Positions 8,030 through 17,901 of a stretch of 60,955 bases of DNA are shown piece by piece. This DNA is from Bacillus salipaludis. GTDB taxonomy: Bacteria; Bacillota; Bacilli; Bacillales_B; DSM-18226. How positions within the stretch are numbered: the stretch's first letter is position 1; the number at the start of each line of letters is the position of its first letter. Under the pieces are notes generated by a model. The model was not told where the DNA came from. It saw only the letters and a list, made by a program, of their open reading frames with translations, and searched no databases. The stretch is taken from assembly GCF_004358205.1 (NCBI RefSeq), contig NZ_SMYO01000019.1:1-60955 (forward strand). Direction: 5' to 3'. Position numbers and translations under genes: made by a program.

Positions 8030-8068
8030 GTAAAAAAATTTTTACAAACTGAGTAAAAAATATTTTAC
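8030..8068. other. Twin palindromes GTAAAA-N4-TTTTAC
   Basis: Two copies of the same 16-bp palindrome, at 8030-8045 and 8053-8068, are spaced 23 bp start to start, about two helical turns. They look like a tandem operator for an unidentified dimeric regulator. They lie between the rpsI terminator and the MFS promoter. The remaining 7.64-8.12 kb is AT-rich with no credible gene. Confidence 0.5.
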
Positions 8069-8120
8069 ACTAAAAATTTCAAAGGATATTACAATGCATT
8101 CAGATGAGGTGTCGTTACAA

Positions 8121-8158
8121 ATAAAAAAGACTCCCAAACCAATAGGTTTGAGAGCCTT
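8121..8158 (-). terminator. Terminator after rpsI
   Basis: On the reverse strand GGCTCTCAAACC pairs with GGTTTGGGAGTC (G-T pairs tolerated) around the loop TATT, followed by a run of six T. It ends the rplM-rpsI transcript. Confidence 0.85.
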
Positions 8159-8170
8159 TGAAACGTAAAA

Positions 8171-8563
8171 TTAACGTTTTGAGAACTGAGGTGCACGACG
8201 AGCGCCTTTAAGACCGTATTTTTTACGTTCTTTCATACGAGCGTCACGAGTTAATAGACCTGCGCGTTTTAATGTTGGACGGTATTCTGGATCAGCTTGT
8301 AGTAATGCGCGAGCAATACCGTGGCGGATTGCGCCAGCTTGACCAGTGTAGCCACCGCCTTTTACGTTTACAAGAACATCGTAGCTGCCTACAGTTTCAG
8401 TCGCTACTAATGGTTGTCTTACAACAACACGTAAAGCTTCAAATGGAATATAGTTTTCGATGTCACGATTGTTAATAACAATTTTACCTGTACCTGGAAC
8501 TAAGCGCACGCGTGCAACGGAGCTCTTACGACGACCAGTACCAATATATTGAACCTGTGCCAA
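8171..8563 (-). CDS. rpsI: 30S ribosomal protein S9
   Basis: 130 residues, the usual bacterial length. The N-terminal [21 protein letters not shown] signature and the C-terminal basic tail ending APQFSKR are present; the terminal Lys-Arg pair reaches toward P-site tRNA in the assembled 30S subunit. It follows rplM by 20 bases, so the L13-S9 pair is cotranscribed as in most bacteria. A strong terminator lies directly downstream. Confidence 0.98.
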   Translation of the reverse strand: MAQVQYIGTGRRKSSVARVRLVPGTGKIVINNRDIENYIPFEALRVVVRQPLVATETVGSYDVLVNVKGGGYTGQAGAIRHGIARALLQADPEYRPTLKRAGLLTRDARMKERKKYGLKGARRAPQFSKR

Positions 8564-8583
8564 GTTAATTCCCTCCCTTTAAA

Positions 8584-9021
8584 TTATCCGCGAAGTTCGT
8601 AAACTTCTGGTTGTTGTGCTTGGTGCTTGTGCTCAGCACCAGCATATACGTGTAATTTTTTGAAAATTTGACGGCCAAGAGAATTCTTTGGAAGCATGCC
8701 TTTAACAGCTAGCTCGATCATTTTCTCAGCATAGTTTGTACGCATTTCAAGAGCAGTTCTTTGTTTTAAACCACCTGGGTGTAAGCTGTGACGATAGTAG
8801 ATCTTGTCAGTTAATTTCTTACCAGTTAGTTCAACTTTAGAAGCGTTGATAATGATCACATGGTCACCAGTGTCAACATGTGGAGTAAAAGTTGGTTTGT
8901 TTTTACCACGTAGAATTGATGCTACTTCAGAAGCAAGACGACCAAGAGTTTTGCCTTCTGCATCAATTACGTACCATTTACGCTCGATATTGTTGGCATT
9001 TGCCATAAATGTTGTACGCAT
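8584..9021 (-). CDS. rplM: 50S ribosomal protein L13
   Basis: 145 residues starting [16 protein letters not shown], matching the B. subtilis start; GGAGGG lies close upstream. The conserved [13 protein letters not shown] and [12 protein letters not shown] segments are present. L13 is an early assembly protein of the 50S subunit. It is the first gene of the L13-S9 unit and is preceded by its own promoter and an L13-type leader RNA, which suggests autoregulation. Confidence 0.98.
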   Translation of the reverse strand: MRTTFMANANNIERKWYVIDAEGKTLGRLASEVASILRGKNKPTFTPHVDTGDHVIIINASKVELTGKKLTDKIYYRHSLHPGGLKQRTALEMRTNYAEKMIELAVKGMLPKNSLGRQIFKKLHVYAGAEHKHQAQQPEVYELRG

Positions 9022-9039
9022 GAGTTTCCCTCCTAATTA

Positions 9040-9130
9040 AATCCGTAAAAGATTATTCTTTCGCACCTTCAAAGCCTTAGCGTCCATTCTGTTCCGGGAA
9101 TGAACCTTTAAGACAGGCGTGCGGCTATTT
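9040..9130 (-). promoter_or_regulatory. L13 leader RNA (ribosomal protein autoregulatory element)
   Basis: The transcribed strand upstream of rplM contains the conserved AATAGCCGCACGCC block, the TTCATTC/GAATGGA pairing and a closing GGTGCG arm, as I recall for the L13 leader family of Firmicutes. It lies between the rplM promoter and its ribosome site. L13 is believed to bind this structure to limit its own synthesis. Confidence 0.75.
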
Positions 9131-9206
9131 TTTAAATCATATATTTTCAATCACGATGAAGACTTTCCGGGGCTTTATCGTGGGATTAAAAACACACACA
9201 TATAAT

Positions 9207-9235
9207 ATAATAAATACTCTGGGGCTATATGTCAA
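9207..9235 (-). promoter_or_regulatory. Promoter of rplM-rpsI
   Basis: On the reverse strand TTGACA (9230-9235) and TATTAT (9207-9212) are separated by 17 bases, placing the start near 9200 ahead of the L13 leader. Confidence 0.75.
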
Positions 9236-9272
9236 GAAAATGTTACACCAGGATGGGTTGTTACTCGAATTT

Positions 9273-10013
9273 TTATTTGTAAAATACCTTCCATAAGTAC
9301 AATCCGTGTGCTGGAGCTGTTTTTCCAGCAAACTTTCTATCCCTCGCCTCTAAAACTTGGGGCAGATCAGATGGCTTTCTATCGCCGGAACCGACCTCTA
9401 ACAATGTTCCAACTAAAATTCTCACCATATTATATAAAAAACCATTTCCTACAAAATGAAGGATAAGCATATCCTGATCAACCGTAATCTCAATCGATTC
9501 AATCGTACGAGTTTTATCTTCTACCTCCGTCTTCGCGGAACAAAAGCTTGTAAAATCATGTGTCCCCAGTAAATAGGGAACAGCCTCTCTCATCGCATCC
9601 ACATTTAATTTATAGGGATACTGATAGGCATACTTTCGCTGAAACGGGTCTCTCTTAGTAGACAGTTGAAGAACATAGCGATATTCTTTTCCGACAGCAT
9701 CAAAACGCGCATGAAACGAATCATGCACCTTCTCAACCGATAACACTGCAAGATCCTCTGGTAATAAAGAATTAAGAGCTGCCTCCCACCTATTCACAGG
9801 AATTTGAAGCGGTGAATCAAAATGAATCACCTGGCCCTTAGCATGAACACCAGCATCTGTTCTACCTGAGGCAGCAACCTTCACAACATTTCCCTTATGG
9901 ATTTTTGTTAGGACATTCTCCAGTACCAATTGGACTGTGCGTTTATTCGGCTGAATCTGGTAACCGGAAAAGTCAGAACCATCATATGAAATAATGCATT
10001 TATAGCGGTGCAT
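9273..10013 (-). CDS. truA: tRNA pseudouridine(38-40) synthase TruA
   Basis: 246 residues from the ATG at 10013, giving MHRYKCIISYDGSDFSGYQ, which matches the family N-terminus; GGGGCG lies upstream. The catalytic Asp53 sits in ASGRTDAGVHA. The enzyme isomerises U38, U39 and U40 in the anticodon arm of several tRNAs. An open frame extends to 10058 but would overlap the end of ecfT. It directly follows ecfT, as in B. subtilis, as the last gene of the ecfA1-ecfA2-ecfT-truA unit. Confidence 0.95.
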   Translation of the reverse strand: MHRYKCIISYDGSDFSGYQIQPNKRTVQLVLENVLTKIHKGNVVKVAASGRTDAGVHAKGQVIHFDSPLQIPVNRWEAALNSLLPEDLAVLSVEKVHDSFHARFDAVGKEYRYVLQLSTKRDPFQRKYAYQYPYKLNVDAMREAVPYLLGTHDFTSFCSAKTEVEDKTRTIESIEITVDQDMLILHFVGNGFLYNMVRILVGTLLEVGSGDRKPSDLPQVLEARDRKFAGKTAPAHGLYLWKVFYK

Positions 10014-10027
10014 TTCGATTCGCCCCA

Positions 10028-10825
10028 TTACGAACGTAATAAAATTAAAAGAATACATAGTATAACAAGAATCACGATTTGGCTGGAATCAAGGTTATTC
10101 CAGCTCAACTGCCGGTATTTCGTTCTACCTTCACCGCCACGGTACCCTCTTGCCTCCATCGCAACAGCCAACTCTTCTGCTCGTTTAAAGGAACTAACGA
10201 ATAATGGAATAAGTAAAGGAATAACAGCTTTCATACGTTCCTTAATGGGCCCGCTTGAAAACTCAACCCCTCTGGCAATTTGCGCTTTCATGATTTTATC
10301 CGTTTCCTGCATGAGAGTGGGGATGAATCGTAGTGCGATAGACATCATTAAAGCCATTTCGTGAACCGGAAAGCGGACCTTTTTCAAAGGATGCAAAAGC
10401 GTTTCAAGTCCATCTGTAATTTCAATTGGTGTCGTCGTTAACGTTAATAAGGATGTCATCAATATTAAGAAAAAAAACCTTAATGAAATGAAAATCCCCA
10501 TCCTAAGACCTTCTTCATAAACCTTCACTGGACCTATATGAAAAAGAAGATTCCCTTCTTTCGTAAATAGAAGCTGCATGACAAAGGTAAATAAAACAAG
10601 CCAAATGATCGGTTTTAAACCGGTGTATAAAAAGCGAACGGGAATCTTTGATAACCCAATCATAAAAAAAGTATAAATTCCAATAAGTGCATAGGTCATC
10701 CAATTGTTTGCCAGAAAAATAATACAGACAAATAAAAATATAATGATTAACTTAGAACGTGGATCCATCCTATGAACAGCGGAATTTGCAGGTACAAATC
10801 GCCCAAAAATCATTTTTTCCATCAT
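10028..10825 (-). CDS. ecfT: ECF transporter transmembrane protein EcfT
   Basis: 265 residues with several membrane segments and the C-terminal coupling helices carrying the two Ala-Arg-Gly motifs (QIARGVEF and MEARGYRGG) that contact the ATPases. EcfT forms the shared energising module of group II ECF transporters with EcfA1 and EcfA2, and this module pairs with vitamin-binding S proteins encoded elsewhere. Its ATG overlaps the ecfA2 stop (ATGA), showing translational coupling. No S component lies in this window. Confidence 0.95.
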   Translation of the reverse strand: MMEKMIFGRFVPANSAVHRMDPRSKLIIIFLFVCIIFLANNWMTYALIGIYTFFMIGLSKIPVRFLYTGLKPIIWLVLFTFVMQLLFTKEGNLLFHIGPVKVYEEGLRMGIFISLRFFFLILMTSLLTLTTTPIEITDGLETLLHPLKKVRFPVHEMALMMSIALRFIPTLMQETDKIMKAQIARGVEFSSGPIKERMKAVIPLLIPLFVSSFKRAEELAVAMEARGYRGGEGRTKYRQLSWNNLDSSQIVILVILCILLILLRS

Positions 10826-11691
10826 ACCCGTTCACCTCTGCTTATTAAATCTATTACGGCAGAAGAAAGCTGTTCAATGGTTAAATAGGTTTTCCCAAGC
10901 TTTTTACCCATTGTTTTTTCAAGCTTAAGCTGAAAACGGACCACTTCTGGAACATCTAGTCCCATTTGGAGTAACTCTTCTGTAGCGGTAAAAATCTCTT
11001 CAGGGGTTCCCGTTTTAACAACCTTTCCTTGTTGCATAATCACGATTTGTTCTGCATATTGAGCAGCATCCTCCATACTATGGGTAACCAAAATCGTAGA
11101 GAGTCCTCTTTCCTTATGCAAACGATAAAACATATCCATAATTTCCTTGCGGCCCCTTGGATCTAAACCAGCGGTGGGCTCATCCAAGACAATTACGTCA
11201 GGTTCCATGGCAAGAACGCCTGCAATGGCTACCCGGCGCATTTGGCCACCTGATAGGTCAAATGGGGACTTTTCTAATATTTCTTCCGATAGTCCAACTT
11301 GTTTAAGTGCAGTCCTTGCTCTTTCTTTTGACTCTTGTTCAGAAACCCCAAAATTCATGGGGCCAAAAATAATATCCTTTTCGACGGTTTCTTCGAACAA
11401 TTGATGTTCCGGGAACTGAAAGACAATTCCCACCTTTTGCCGAATAGGCTTAAGATTTTTATTTTTTTGCTTGGCTTTTATTTCATGGGTTCCTATTACT
11501 ACCAAGCCTGCAGTCGGTTGTAAAAGGGCATTTAAATGCTGTAATACGGTCGACTTTCCAGAGCCGGTATGCCCAATAACTGCCAGGTAGGTTCCCGTTT
11601 TAATATCGATTGAAACATCTTCAATGGCCAGCCGCTCGAAGGGGGTATTCACTTGATAACGATATTCTACATTCTGCAGTGAGATGTCCAT
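10822..11691 (-). CDS. ecfA2: ECF transporter ATP-binding protein EcfA2
   Basis: 289 residues. Walker [10 protein letters not shown] (41-49), an unusually long Q-loop region ([10 protein letters not shown]), ABC signature [10 protein letters not shown] from 146, and Walker B VIVLDEPT with catalytic Glu171. It pairs with EcfA1 to drive uptake through EcfT. The gene overlaps the 3' end of ecfA1 by 25 bases and is coupled to ecfT by a 4-base overlap. A C-terminal extension of about 50 residues after the nucleotide-binding domain, as in other EcfA2 proteins, would mediate ATPase dimer contacts. Confidence 0.95.
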   Translation of the reverse strand: MDISLQNVEYRYQVNTPFERLAIEDVSIDIKTGTYLAVIGHTGSGKSTVLQHLNALLQPTAGLVVIGTHEIKAKQKNKNLKPIRQKVGIVFQFPEHQLFEETVEKDIIFGPMNFGVSEQESKERARTALKQVGLSEEILEKSPFDLSGGQMRRVAIAGVLAMEPDVIVLDEPTAGLDPRGRKEIMDMFYRLHKERGLSTILVTHSMEDAAQYAEQIVIMQQGKVVKTGTPEEIFTATEELLQMGLDVPEVVRFQLKLEKTMGKKLGKTYLTIEQLSSAVIDLISRGERV

Positions 11692-12506
11692 ATCTCTGTC
11701 ACCAACTCTTCTTCCGTTAAATAATGTTTCGATAATTCAATTCCTTTTTGGCGGAAAGCTTTACTCATTTTCACGGAAAAAGGGATATCTAAACCCAATT
11801 GAATTAACTCTTCATCCATCGAAAAAATTTCCTCAGGGGTCCCCTCACGGTATACTTCCCCACGATTCATGACAATCATCCGATCAGCTTTAGCTGCCTC
11901 TTCTAAATCATGTGTGATGGATATAACAGTCAGCTGTTTTTCGTCCTTCAACGATCGGACGGTCTCTAACACTTCTTCTCTACCTCTAGGGTCAAGCATG
12001 GATGTCGCTTCATCTAAGATAATAATAGAAGGTCTAAGAGCTAGTACACCCGCAATGGCCACACGTTGTTTCTGGCCGCCTGAAAGATGGTGGGGCTCTT
12101 GATTAAGAAATTGATCCATTTTGACCTTTCGTAAAGAATCTTCAACCCTCTGGACCATTTCATCCCTAGGTATTCCATGATTTTCTAAACCAAAAGCCAC
12201 ATCATCCTGAACAGTTGTCCCCACAAATTGATTATCTGGGTTCTGAAATACCATTCCTAATTTTTCCCGAATATCCCAAACAGATTCTTCCGTTAACTTC
12301 AACCCACAAACAGTAATCTCACCTTGCTGCGGAAATTGGAGACCATTTAAAAGTTTTGCAGTAGTAGACTTCCCAGAGCCATTATGGCCCACAATGGCCA
12401 GCCACTCCCCTTCGAAAATATCAAAGCTTACATTTTGGAGAGCATAGCGGTCCTGCGAATCATATTTAAAAGATACATTGTCAAGGGATACAATTGGTTT
12501 TTTCAT
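11667..12506 (-). CDS. ecfA1: ECF transporter ATP-binding protein EcfA1
   Basis: 279 residues from ATG 12506, which has TAGGGGG about 9 bases upstream; a longer frame to 12527 would place that ribosome site inside the gene. Motifs: Walker [10 protein letters not shown] (41-49), [10 protein letters not shown]-loop, signature [10 protein letters not shown] from 141, Walker B IIILDEAT with Glu166. It is the partner of EcfA2 and first gene of the unit. The 370 bases between rplQ and this gene hold an open frame and a terminator-like structure, so how much transcription reaches it from the ribosomal operon is uncertain. Confidence 0.95.
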   Translation of the reverse strand: MKKPIVSLDNVSFKYDSQDRYALQNVSFDIFEGEWLAIVGHNGSGKSTTAKLLNGLQFPQQGEITVCGLKLTEESVWDIREKLGMVFQNPDNQFVGTTVQDDVAFGLENHGIPRDEMVQRVEDSLRKVKMDQFLNQEPHHLSGGQKQRVAIAGVLALRPSIIILDEATSMLDPRGREEVLETVRSLKDEKQLTVISITHDLEEAAKADRMIVMNRGEVYREGTPEEIFSMDEELIQLGLDIPFSVKMSKAFRQKGIELSKHYLTEEELVTEIWTSHCRM

Positions 12507-12567
12507 GAGTGATTTCCCCCTACTCAACTAAAACAGAACTAAACTCAACTCATATTTTACTACATAC

Positions 12568-12656
12568 AAAAAAAGCCTGCACCTCTTCCCTGGCAGGAAC
12601 GAATTTCATCTGCCGATTTAACAGGAATTCCATAATGGAAATGGGAGAGGTGCATG
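12568..12656 (-). terminator. Long stem-loop with T-run upstream of ecfA1 (terminator or attenuator)
   Basis: On the reverse strand TGCACCTCTCCC pairs across about 52 bases with a GGGAAGAGGTGCA arm that is followed by GGC and seven T. A competing short hairpin, CCTGC...GCAGG, uses part of the same downstream arm and also ends at the T-run. It lies between the alpha operon and ecfA1. Simple termination is the plain reading; the mutually exclusive pairings allow attenuation. Confidence 0.6.
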
Positions 12657-12683
12657 AGCTAGACAAGACGTGAAAAGAATAAT

Positions 12684-12875
12684 CTAATAAGGCCAATAGA
12701 TATTCCTCCAGAGAGGCATTACTGCTTCATATGTGCTCCTAAAAATATAGGGGTCACGCTCATCGTAACGCTCTTTTTGGCTTGGTTCGTACGTATATAA
12801 GATATTGATACAGCAAAAGGGCAAAGAACAAGTTTCATTATAAACTGTCCAGCGCCCTTGTTGTCTGATAAGGAA
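12684..12875 (-). other. 63-codon open frame in frame with and directly after the rplQ stop
   Basis: Reading on from the rplQ TAA in the same frame gives 63 sense codons before a TAG at 12684-12686. The translation looks protein-like: a Cys-rich start (ETCSLPFCCINILYTYEP), then a charged, aromatic stretch (QKERYDERDPYIFRSTYEA) and a Trp/Tyr-rich end. No ATG with a ribosome site starts this frame; TTG at about codon 16 is the only common start. It could be a small gene, a stop-readthrough tail of L17, a decayed gene or chance. The hairpin at 12568-12656 follows it. I do not recognise a family with certainty. Confidence 0.4.
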
Positions 12876-13238
12876 TTAAACTAACTCGATAATTACCATT
12901 GGCGCACCGTCACCGCGGCGAGGTCCAAGTTTCATAATACGAGTATATCCACCTTGGCGCTCTTGGTAACGAGGAGCGATATCAGTGAAAAGTTTTTGTA
13001 ATGCGCTTGTATTGTTCTCAACATCAGCAACCTCATTACGAACGTATGAAGCAGCTTGACGGCGAGCATGTAAATCACCACGTTTACCTAAAGTGATCAT
13101 TTTTTCAACAGTTGAACGAATTTCTTTCGCACGAGTTTCTGTTGTTTCAATACGCTCATTGATAATTAAATCAGTTGTTAAATCACGAAGCATAGCTTTA
13201 CGCTGTGCACTTGTGCGTCCTAACTTTCTGTATGCCAT
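12876..13238 (-). CDS. rplQ: 50S ribosomal protein L17
   Basis: 120 residues, usual for Bacillus. Shows the start [20 protein letters not shown] and the [19 protein letters not shown] end. L17 binds near the peptide exit region of the 50S subunit. It is the last ribosomal gene of the alpha cluster, 65 bases after rpoA. The reading frame stays open for 63 codons past its TAA stop, which is unusual. Confidence 0.98.
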   Translation of the reverse strand: MAYRKLGRTSAQRKAMLRDLTTDLIINERIETTETRAKEIRSTVEKMITLGKRGDLHARRQAASYVRNEVADVENNTSALQKLFTDIAPRYQERQGGYTRIMKLGPRRGDGAPMVIIELV

Positions 13239-13303
13239 GAAGGGTTCCCTCCTTTGTTGAAGTCATTAAAAAATCATCGCAATCAGACGAATGCTTGAAT
13301 GAA

Positions 13304-14248
13304 CTAGTCGTCTTTACGCAAGCCTAATCCTAGTTCTTCTAGTTTCGCTTTTACCTCTTCTAGAGATTTGCGACCTAGGTTTCGTACTTTCATCATATCC
13401 TCTTCAGTCTTATTAGCTAATTCTGAAACAGTATTAATGCCAGCACGCTTTAAGCAGTTATAAGAACGAACGGATAGATCAAGTTCTTCTATTGTCATCT
13501 CTAGAACTTTTTCTTTCTGATCTTCTTCTTTTTCAATCATAATTTCAGCATTTTGAGCTTCGTCAGTTAACCCAACGAATATATTCAAATGCTCGGTCAA
13601 AATCTTCGAACCAAGAGCAATCGCTTCTTTTGGCCCAGTGCTTCCATCTGTCCAAACATCAAGCGTTAGCTTATCATAATTTGTCATTTGACCTACACGA
13701 GTGTTTTCTACCTGATAGGACACCCTTGCTACCGGAGTATAAATAGAGTCAATCGGAATCACACCAATCGGTTGATCCTCACGCTTATTTTGTTCTGCCG
13801 GTGTATAACCGCGTCCGCGTCTAGCAGTTAAACGCATGCGAAGATGACCGCTTGAAGATAATGTTGCGATATGAAGGTCAGGATTTAAAATCTCAACATC
13901 ACTGTCATGCGTAATATGACTACCCTTGACAGGACCTTCACCTTGAACGTCAATTTCAAGTGTTTTCTCTTCATCAGAGTAGATTTTAATAGCTAATTTT
14001 TTAATGTTTAAAATGATGGATGTTACATCCTCTACGACGCCTTCAATTGTTGAGAACTCATGAAGTACCCCATCGACCTGAATCGATGTAACAGCGGCAC
14101 CTGGGAGTGAAGATAATAGGATACGACGTAAGGAGTTACCCAAAGTGGTACCATATCCACGCTCAAGTGGCTCTACGACGAACTTCCCGTACTTGGCATC
14201 ATCGCTGATCTCAACCGTTTCGATTTTTGGTTTTTCTATTTCGATCAT
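13304..14248 (-). CDS. rpoA: RNA polymerase alpha subunit
   Basis: 314 residues from ATG 14248 (GGAGGG upstream), starting [10 protein letters not shown] like B. subtilis. The N-terminal domain (about 1-230) carries the dimerisation and assembly region with [15 protein letters not shown]; the C-terminal domain (about 245-314) has the helix-hairpin-helix [20 protein letters not shown] that contacts UP elements and activators. A TTG one codon upstream opens the frame but is not needed. The 177-base gap to rpsK contains a pseudoknot-like inverted-repeat pair. Confidence 0.98.
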   Translation of the reverse strand: MIEIEKPKIETVEISDDAKYGKFVVEPLERGYGTTLGNSLRRILLSSLPGAAVTSIQVDGVLHEFSTIEGVVEDVTSIILNIKKLAIKIYSDEEKTLEIDVQGEGPVKGSHITHDSDVEILNPDLHIATLSSSGHLRMRLTARRGRGYTPAEQNKREDQPIGVIPIDSIYTPVARVSYQVENTRVGQMTNYDKLTLDVWTDGSTGPKEAIALGSKILTEHLNIFVGLTDEAQNAEIMIEKEEDQKEKVLEMTIEELDLSVRSYNCLKRAGINTVSELANKTEEDMMKVRNLGRKSLEEVKAKLEELGLGLRKDD

Positions 14249-14383
14249 CAATTAACCCTCCTTCAAAACGTCGAAAACCTCGATTAGGTAAATGATCTAA
14301 CCGAAATTCCCCCATGTATACGTTCCCGTTTTGTGCACAACAACTGGAATAAATCTTCTGTATGAACGGAAAAATTAGTATCA

Positions 14384-14417
14384 TATCCCATTATAGACAG
14401 GGATACGAAAGTCTATA
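14384..14417 (-). other. Pseudoknot-like motif between rpsK and rpoA
   Basis: On the transcribed strand TATAGAC (14411-14417) pairs perfectly with GTCTATA (14392-14398), while the loop segment TATCCC (14400-14405) pairs perfectly with GGGATA (14384-14389) beyond the first stem. The interleaved order is that of an H-type pseudoknot within 34 nt. It sits in the rpoA leader. Function not known; folding is inferred from complementarity only. Confidence 0.45.
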
Positions 14418-14425
14418 CAGAAAAA

Positions 14426-14815
<390 letters not shown>

Positions 14816-14836
14816 TTAAATAACCTCCTTTGCCGA

Positions 14837-15202
14837 TTACTTCTTCTTGTTCGCAACAGTCTTACGAGGACCTTTGCGTGTACGAGCGTTGTTTTTAGTA
14901 TTTTGTCCACGAACCGGTAAACCACGACGATGACGTAATCCGCGGTAGCAGCCGATTTCCATTAAACGCTTAATGTTAAGAGAAATTTCACGGCGAAGAT
15001 CACCTTCAACTTTTAGTTTGTCGATGATATCACGGATTTTGTTTAATTCGTCTTCAGTTAGATCACGCACACGTGTATCTTCAGAAACACCAGCTTCTGC
15101 TAAGATTTTTTGTGCTGTATTTTTACCAATACCATAAATGTAAGTTAACGAGATAACTACACGTTTTTCACGTGGAATATCTACACCAGCAATACGTGCC
15201 AT
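14837..15202 (-). CDS. rpsM: 30S ribosomal protein S13
   Basis: 121 residues starting [19 protein letters not shown], with the helix-two-turn-helix [14 protein letters not shown] and a basic tail that contacts P-site tRNA. S13 sits in the 30S head and bridges to the 50S subunit. It lies between rpmJ and rpsK in the alpha cluster and has an AAGGAGG ribosome site. Confidence 0.98.
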   Translation of the reverse strand: MARIAGVDIPREKRVVISLTYIYGIGKNTAQKILAEAGVSEDTRVRDLTEDELNKIRDIIDKLKVEGDLRREISLNIKRLMEIGCYRGLRHRRGLPVRGQNTKNNARTRKGPRKTVANKKK

Positions 15203-15226
15203 ATTTTAGCGCACCTCCTTCAAAAA

Positions 15227-15376
<150 letters not shown>

Positions 15377-15595
15377 TTATTTAAAGCGGTAAGTAATTCT
15401 TCCGCGTGTCAAGTCATATGGAGAAAGCTCAACAGTCACTTTGTCACCCGGAAGGATTCGAATGAAGTGCATTCGAATTTTACCCGAAACATGAGCTAGC
15501 ACAGTATGACCATTTTCTAATTCTACCTTAAACATTGCATTTGGCAAAGTTTCAAGGACTTTACCTTCTATTTCAATTACATCATCTTTGGCCAT
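15377..15595 (-). CDS. infA: Translation initiation factor IF-1
   Basis: 72 residues forming one S1-like OB fold: [20 protein letters not shown], then [22 protein letters not shown] and the C-terminal [11 protein letters not shown]-1 binds the 30S A site during initiation. In B. subtilis map and ybzG lie upstream; here ybzG is not seen and only fragments of map remain, so infA follows the map remnant and has a possible promoter of its own. Confidence 0.98.
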   Translation of the reverse strand: MAKDDVIEIEGKVLETLPNAMFKVELENGHTVLAHVSGKIRMHFIRILPGDKVTVELSPYDLTRGRITYRFK

Positions 15596-15674
15596 TGGAC
15601 ACGTCTCCCTTCTCTTTTCAGATTGTCATTTATTTAAAAACTAGTGCAAGTGCAAATCAAAGCTCAACCATATG

Positions 15675-15683
15675 ATTATAGCA
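15675..15683 (-). promoter_or_regulatory. Possible extended -10 promoter upstream of infA
   Basis: The reverse strand reads TGCTATAAT, a perfect -10 with the TGN extension. The -35 region is poor. It lies 80 bases upstream of the infA start, just beyond the map remnant, where a new promoter would be useful if coupling to adk was lost. Confidence 0.45.
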
Positions 15684-15731
15684 TAATGAATCACACCACG
15701 TCTGCTAGTAACAATTAGAAATTAAAATTTC

Positions 15732-15898
15732 TATTCCAGGCTTTAGACGCGGTCATCTTTTAACTTCCATCATCATGTAAGTTTTGCCAAACACGATGTC
15801 CGGCATACTCATATAATTGAAAACCGCTTGCATCCACAAAAGTTAGAATCTTTTCGGAGATGTTCGAGAGACATTTAGCCTGGTTATGCATTTGATCA

Positions 15899-15899
<1 letters not shown>
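15732..15899 (-). pseudogene. map: Remnant of methionine aminopeptidase gene map
   Basis: In B. subtilis map follows adk at this place. Here adk ends TAATG, giving a start (MIKC) like the map start, but the frame fails after 18 codons. In another frame, LSNISEKILTFVDASGFQLY then EYAGHRVWQNLHDDGS aligns with the Map region around the catalytic VGHGVGQDLHE motif (LSNISHAIQTYV in B. subtilis). A little further, PRLKPG matches the PRLKPGM segment. About 75% of the gene is gone, and what remains has frame changes and a stop at 15760-15762. Map activity must come from another gene. Confidence 0.85.
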
Positions 15900-16579
<680 letters not shown>

Positions 16580-16605
16580 TTAAGGGGACTCGAGCCCCCA
16601 AACCT

Positions 16606-17901
16606 TTATTTTATAAAACCTTTATAATGACGCTTAACCAATTGAGCCTCAAGCTGTTTCATCGTATCAAGGGCGACCCCGATAACGATTAGCAGGCTTG
16701 TTCCTCCAATTTGAGCTGATTGCGGAAGATTCCCTATCTTAATAAAGATAACCGGAAGAACCGAAATAGCAGCTAAGAAGAGCGCACCAACAAAAGTTAA
16801 ACGATATAATACGCGCGTTAGGTACTCTTGTGTGCTTTTTCCAGGACGAATACCAGGAATATAGCCGCTCTGCTTTTGTAAGTTTTCCGCAGCTTGTTCA
16901 GGATTCACTTGGATAAAAGCATAGAAGTAAGTAAACGCGATAATTAAAGCAGCATATAAGATCATCCCAATTGGATGAGAATAATCAAATATTTTGTTAA
17001 TCCATATTGTTACATCGTTTTGCGGGAAGAAAGAAGCAACCGTCCTTGGTGTTACAATAAAGGAAATCGCAAAGATAACAGGAATAACCCCTGCTGCATT
17101 AACCTTTAAAGGCATATGAGTCGATTGTCCTCCTACAGGATTTCGGCCTGCCACAACACGCTTAGCATATTGGATTGGAATTTTACGATTTGCTTGTTGG
17201 ATAAAAATAACACCCACAACAATAGCAATAACAGCAATCGCAATGATCACAACAGTTACAATTCGTAAAAATAACGCCTCACCGGCATTTTCAAACTGTT
17301 GAACAAAAATTTGTTTCACAGTGGTTGGGATCCCAGCAACAATACCTGCAAAGATGATTATAGAAATTCCATTTCCAACACCTTTTTCAGTAATTTGCTC
17401 ACCAAGCCACATTAAGAATGATGTACCTGCAGTAAGAACAACTGCAATTAATAAATAGGTACCAATTCCTGGGTTTTCAATTAATTGCCCATTTGCAAGG
17501 TTATTGAAACCGTATGACATACCTAATGCTTGGATAAATCCAAGCACGACAGTAGCATAACGGGTAAACTGAGCAGTTTTCCGACGGCCGGCTTCTCCCT
17601 GCTTGGACCATTCTGTGAATTTTGGAACAACATCCATTTGTAAAAGCTGGATAATAATTGAAGCAGTAATATACGGCATAATACCCATTGCAAAGATGGA
17701 GAATTGTTTTAACGCTCCACCTCCAAAAGTATTTAAAACACCGAATACACTAAGTTTATCCTGCGCGCTAAGTACATCAGCATTTACATTAGGCACAGGA
17801 ATAAATGTACCTAGACGAAAGATCACTAACATTAAAAGGGTGAATAGAATCTTTCGTCTTATATCACCCACGCGCATAAAATTGGAGATTGTTCGGAACA
17901 T
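16606..17901 (-). CDS. secY: Protein translocase channel subunit SecY
   Basis: 431 residues with ten hydrophobic segments. Conserved features include MGIMPYITASIIIQLL in TM2 (plug region), GIRPGKSTQEYL in the cytoplasmic loop before TM9 and the C-terminal QLEAQLVKRHYKGF tail that contacts SecA and the ribosome. The ATG overlaps the rplO stop (TAATG), so translation is coupled. With SecE, encoded in this window at 43951-44133, it forms the export channel. Confidence 0.98.
   Translation of the reverse strand: MFRTISNFMRVGDIRRKILFTLLMLVIFRLGTFIPVPNVNADVLSAQDKLSVFGVLNTFGGGALKQFSIFAMGIMPYITASIIIQLLQMDVVPKFTEWSKQGEAGRRKTAQFTRYATVVLGFIQALGMSYGFNNLANGQLIENPGIGTYLLIAVVLTAGTSFLMWLGEQITEKGVGNGISIIIFAGIVAGIPTTVKQIFVQQFENAGEALFLRIVTVVIIAIAVIAIVVGVIFIQQANRKIPIQYAKRVVAGRNPVGGQSTHMPLKVNAAGVIPVIFAISFIVTPRTVASFFPQNDVTIWINKIFDYSHPIGMILYAALIIAFTYFYAFIQVNPEQAAENLQKQSGYIPGIRPGKSTQEYLTRVLYRLTFVGALFLAAISVLPVIFIKIGNLPQSAQIGGTSLLIVIGVALDTMKQLEAQLVKRHYKGFIK

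Noticed and set aside
9137..9331. 64-codon minus-strand frame between truA and rplM
   Set aside because: Overlaps the truA 3' end, the rplM promoter and leader; no family resemblance.
12718..12837. 39-codon ATG frame (MKLVLCPFAVSISYIR...) after rplQ
   Set aside because: No ribosome site, and its translation looks less protein-like than the neighbouring frame that continues from rplQ.
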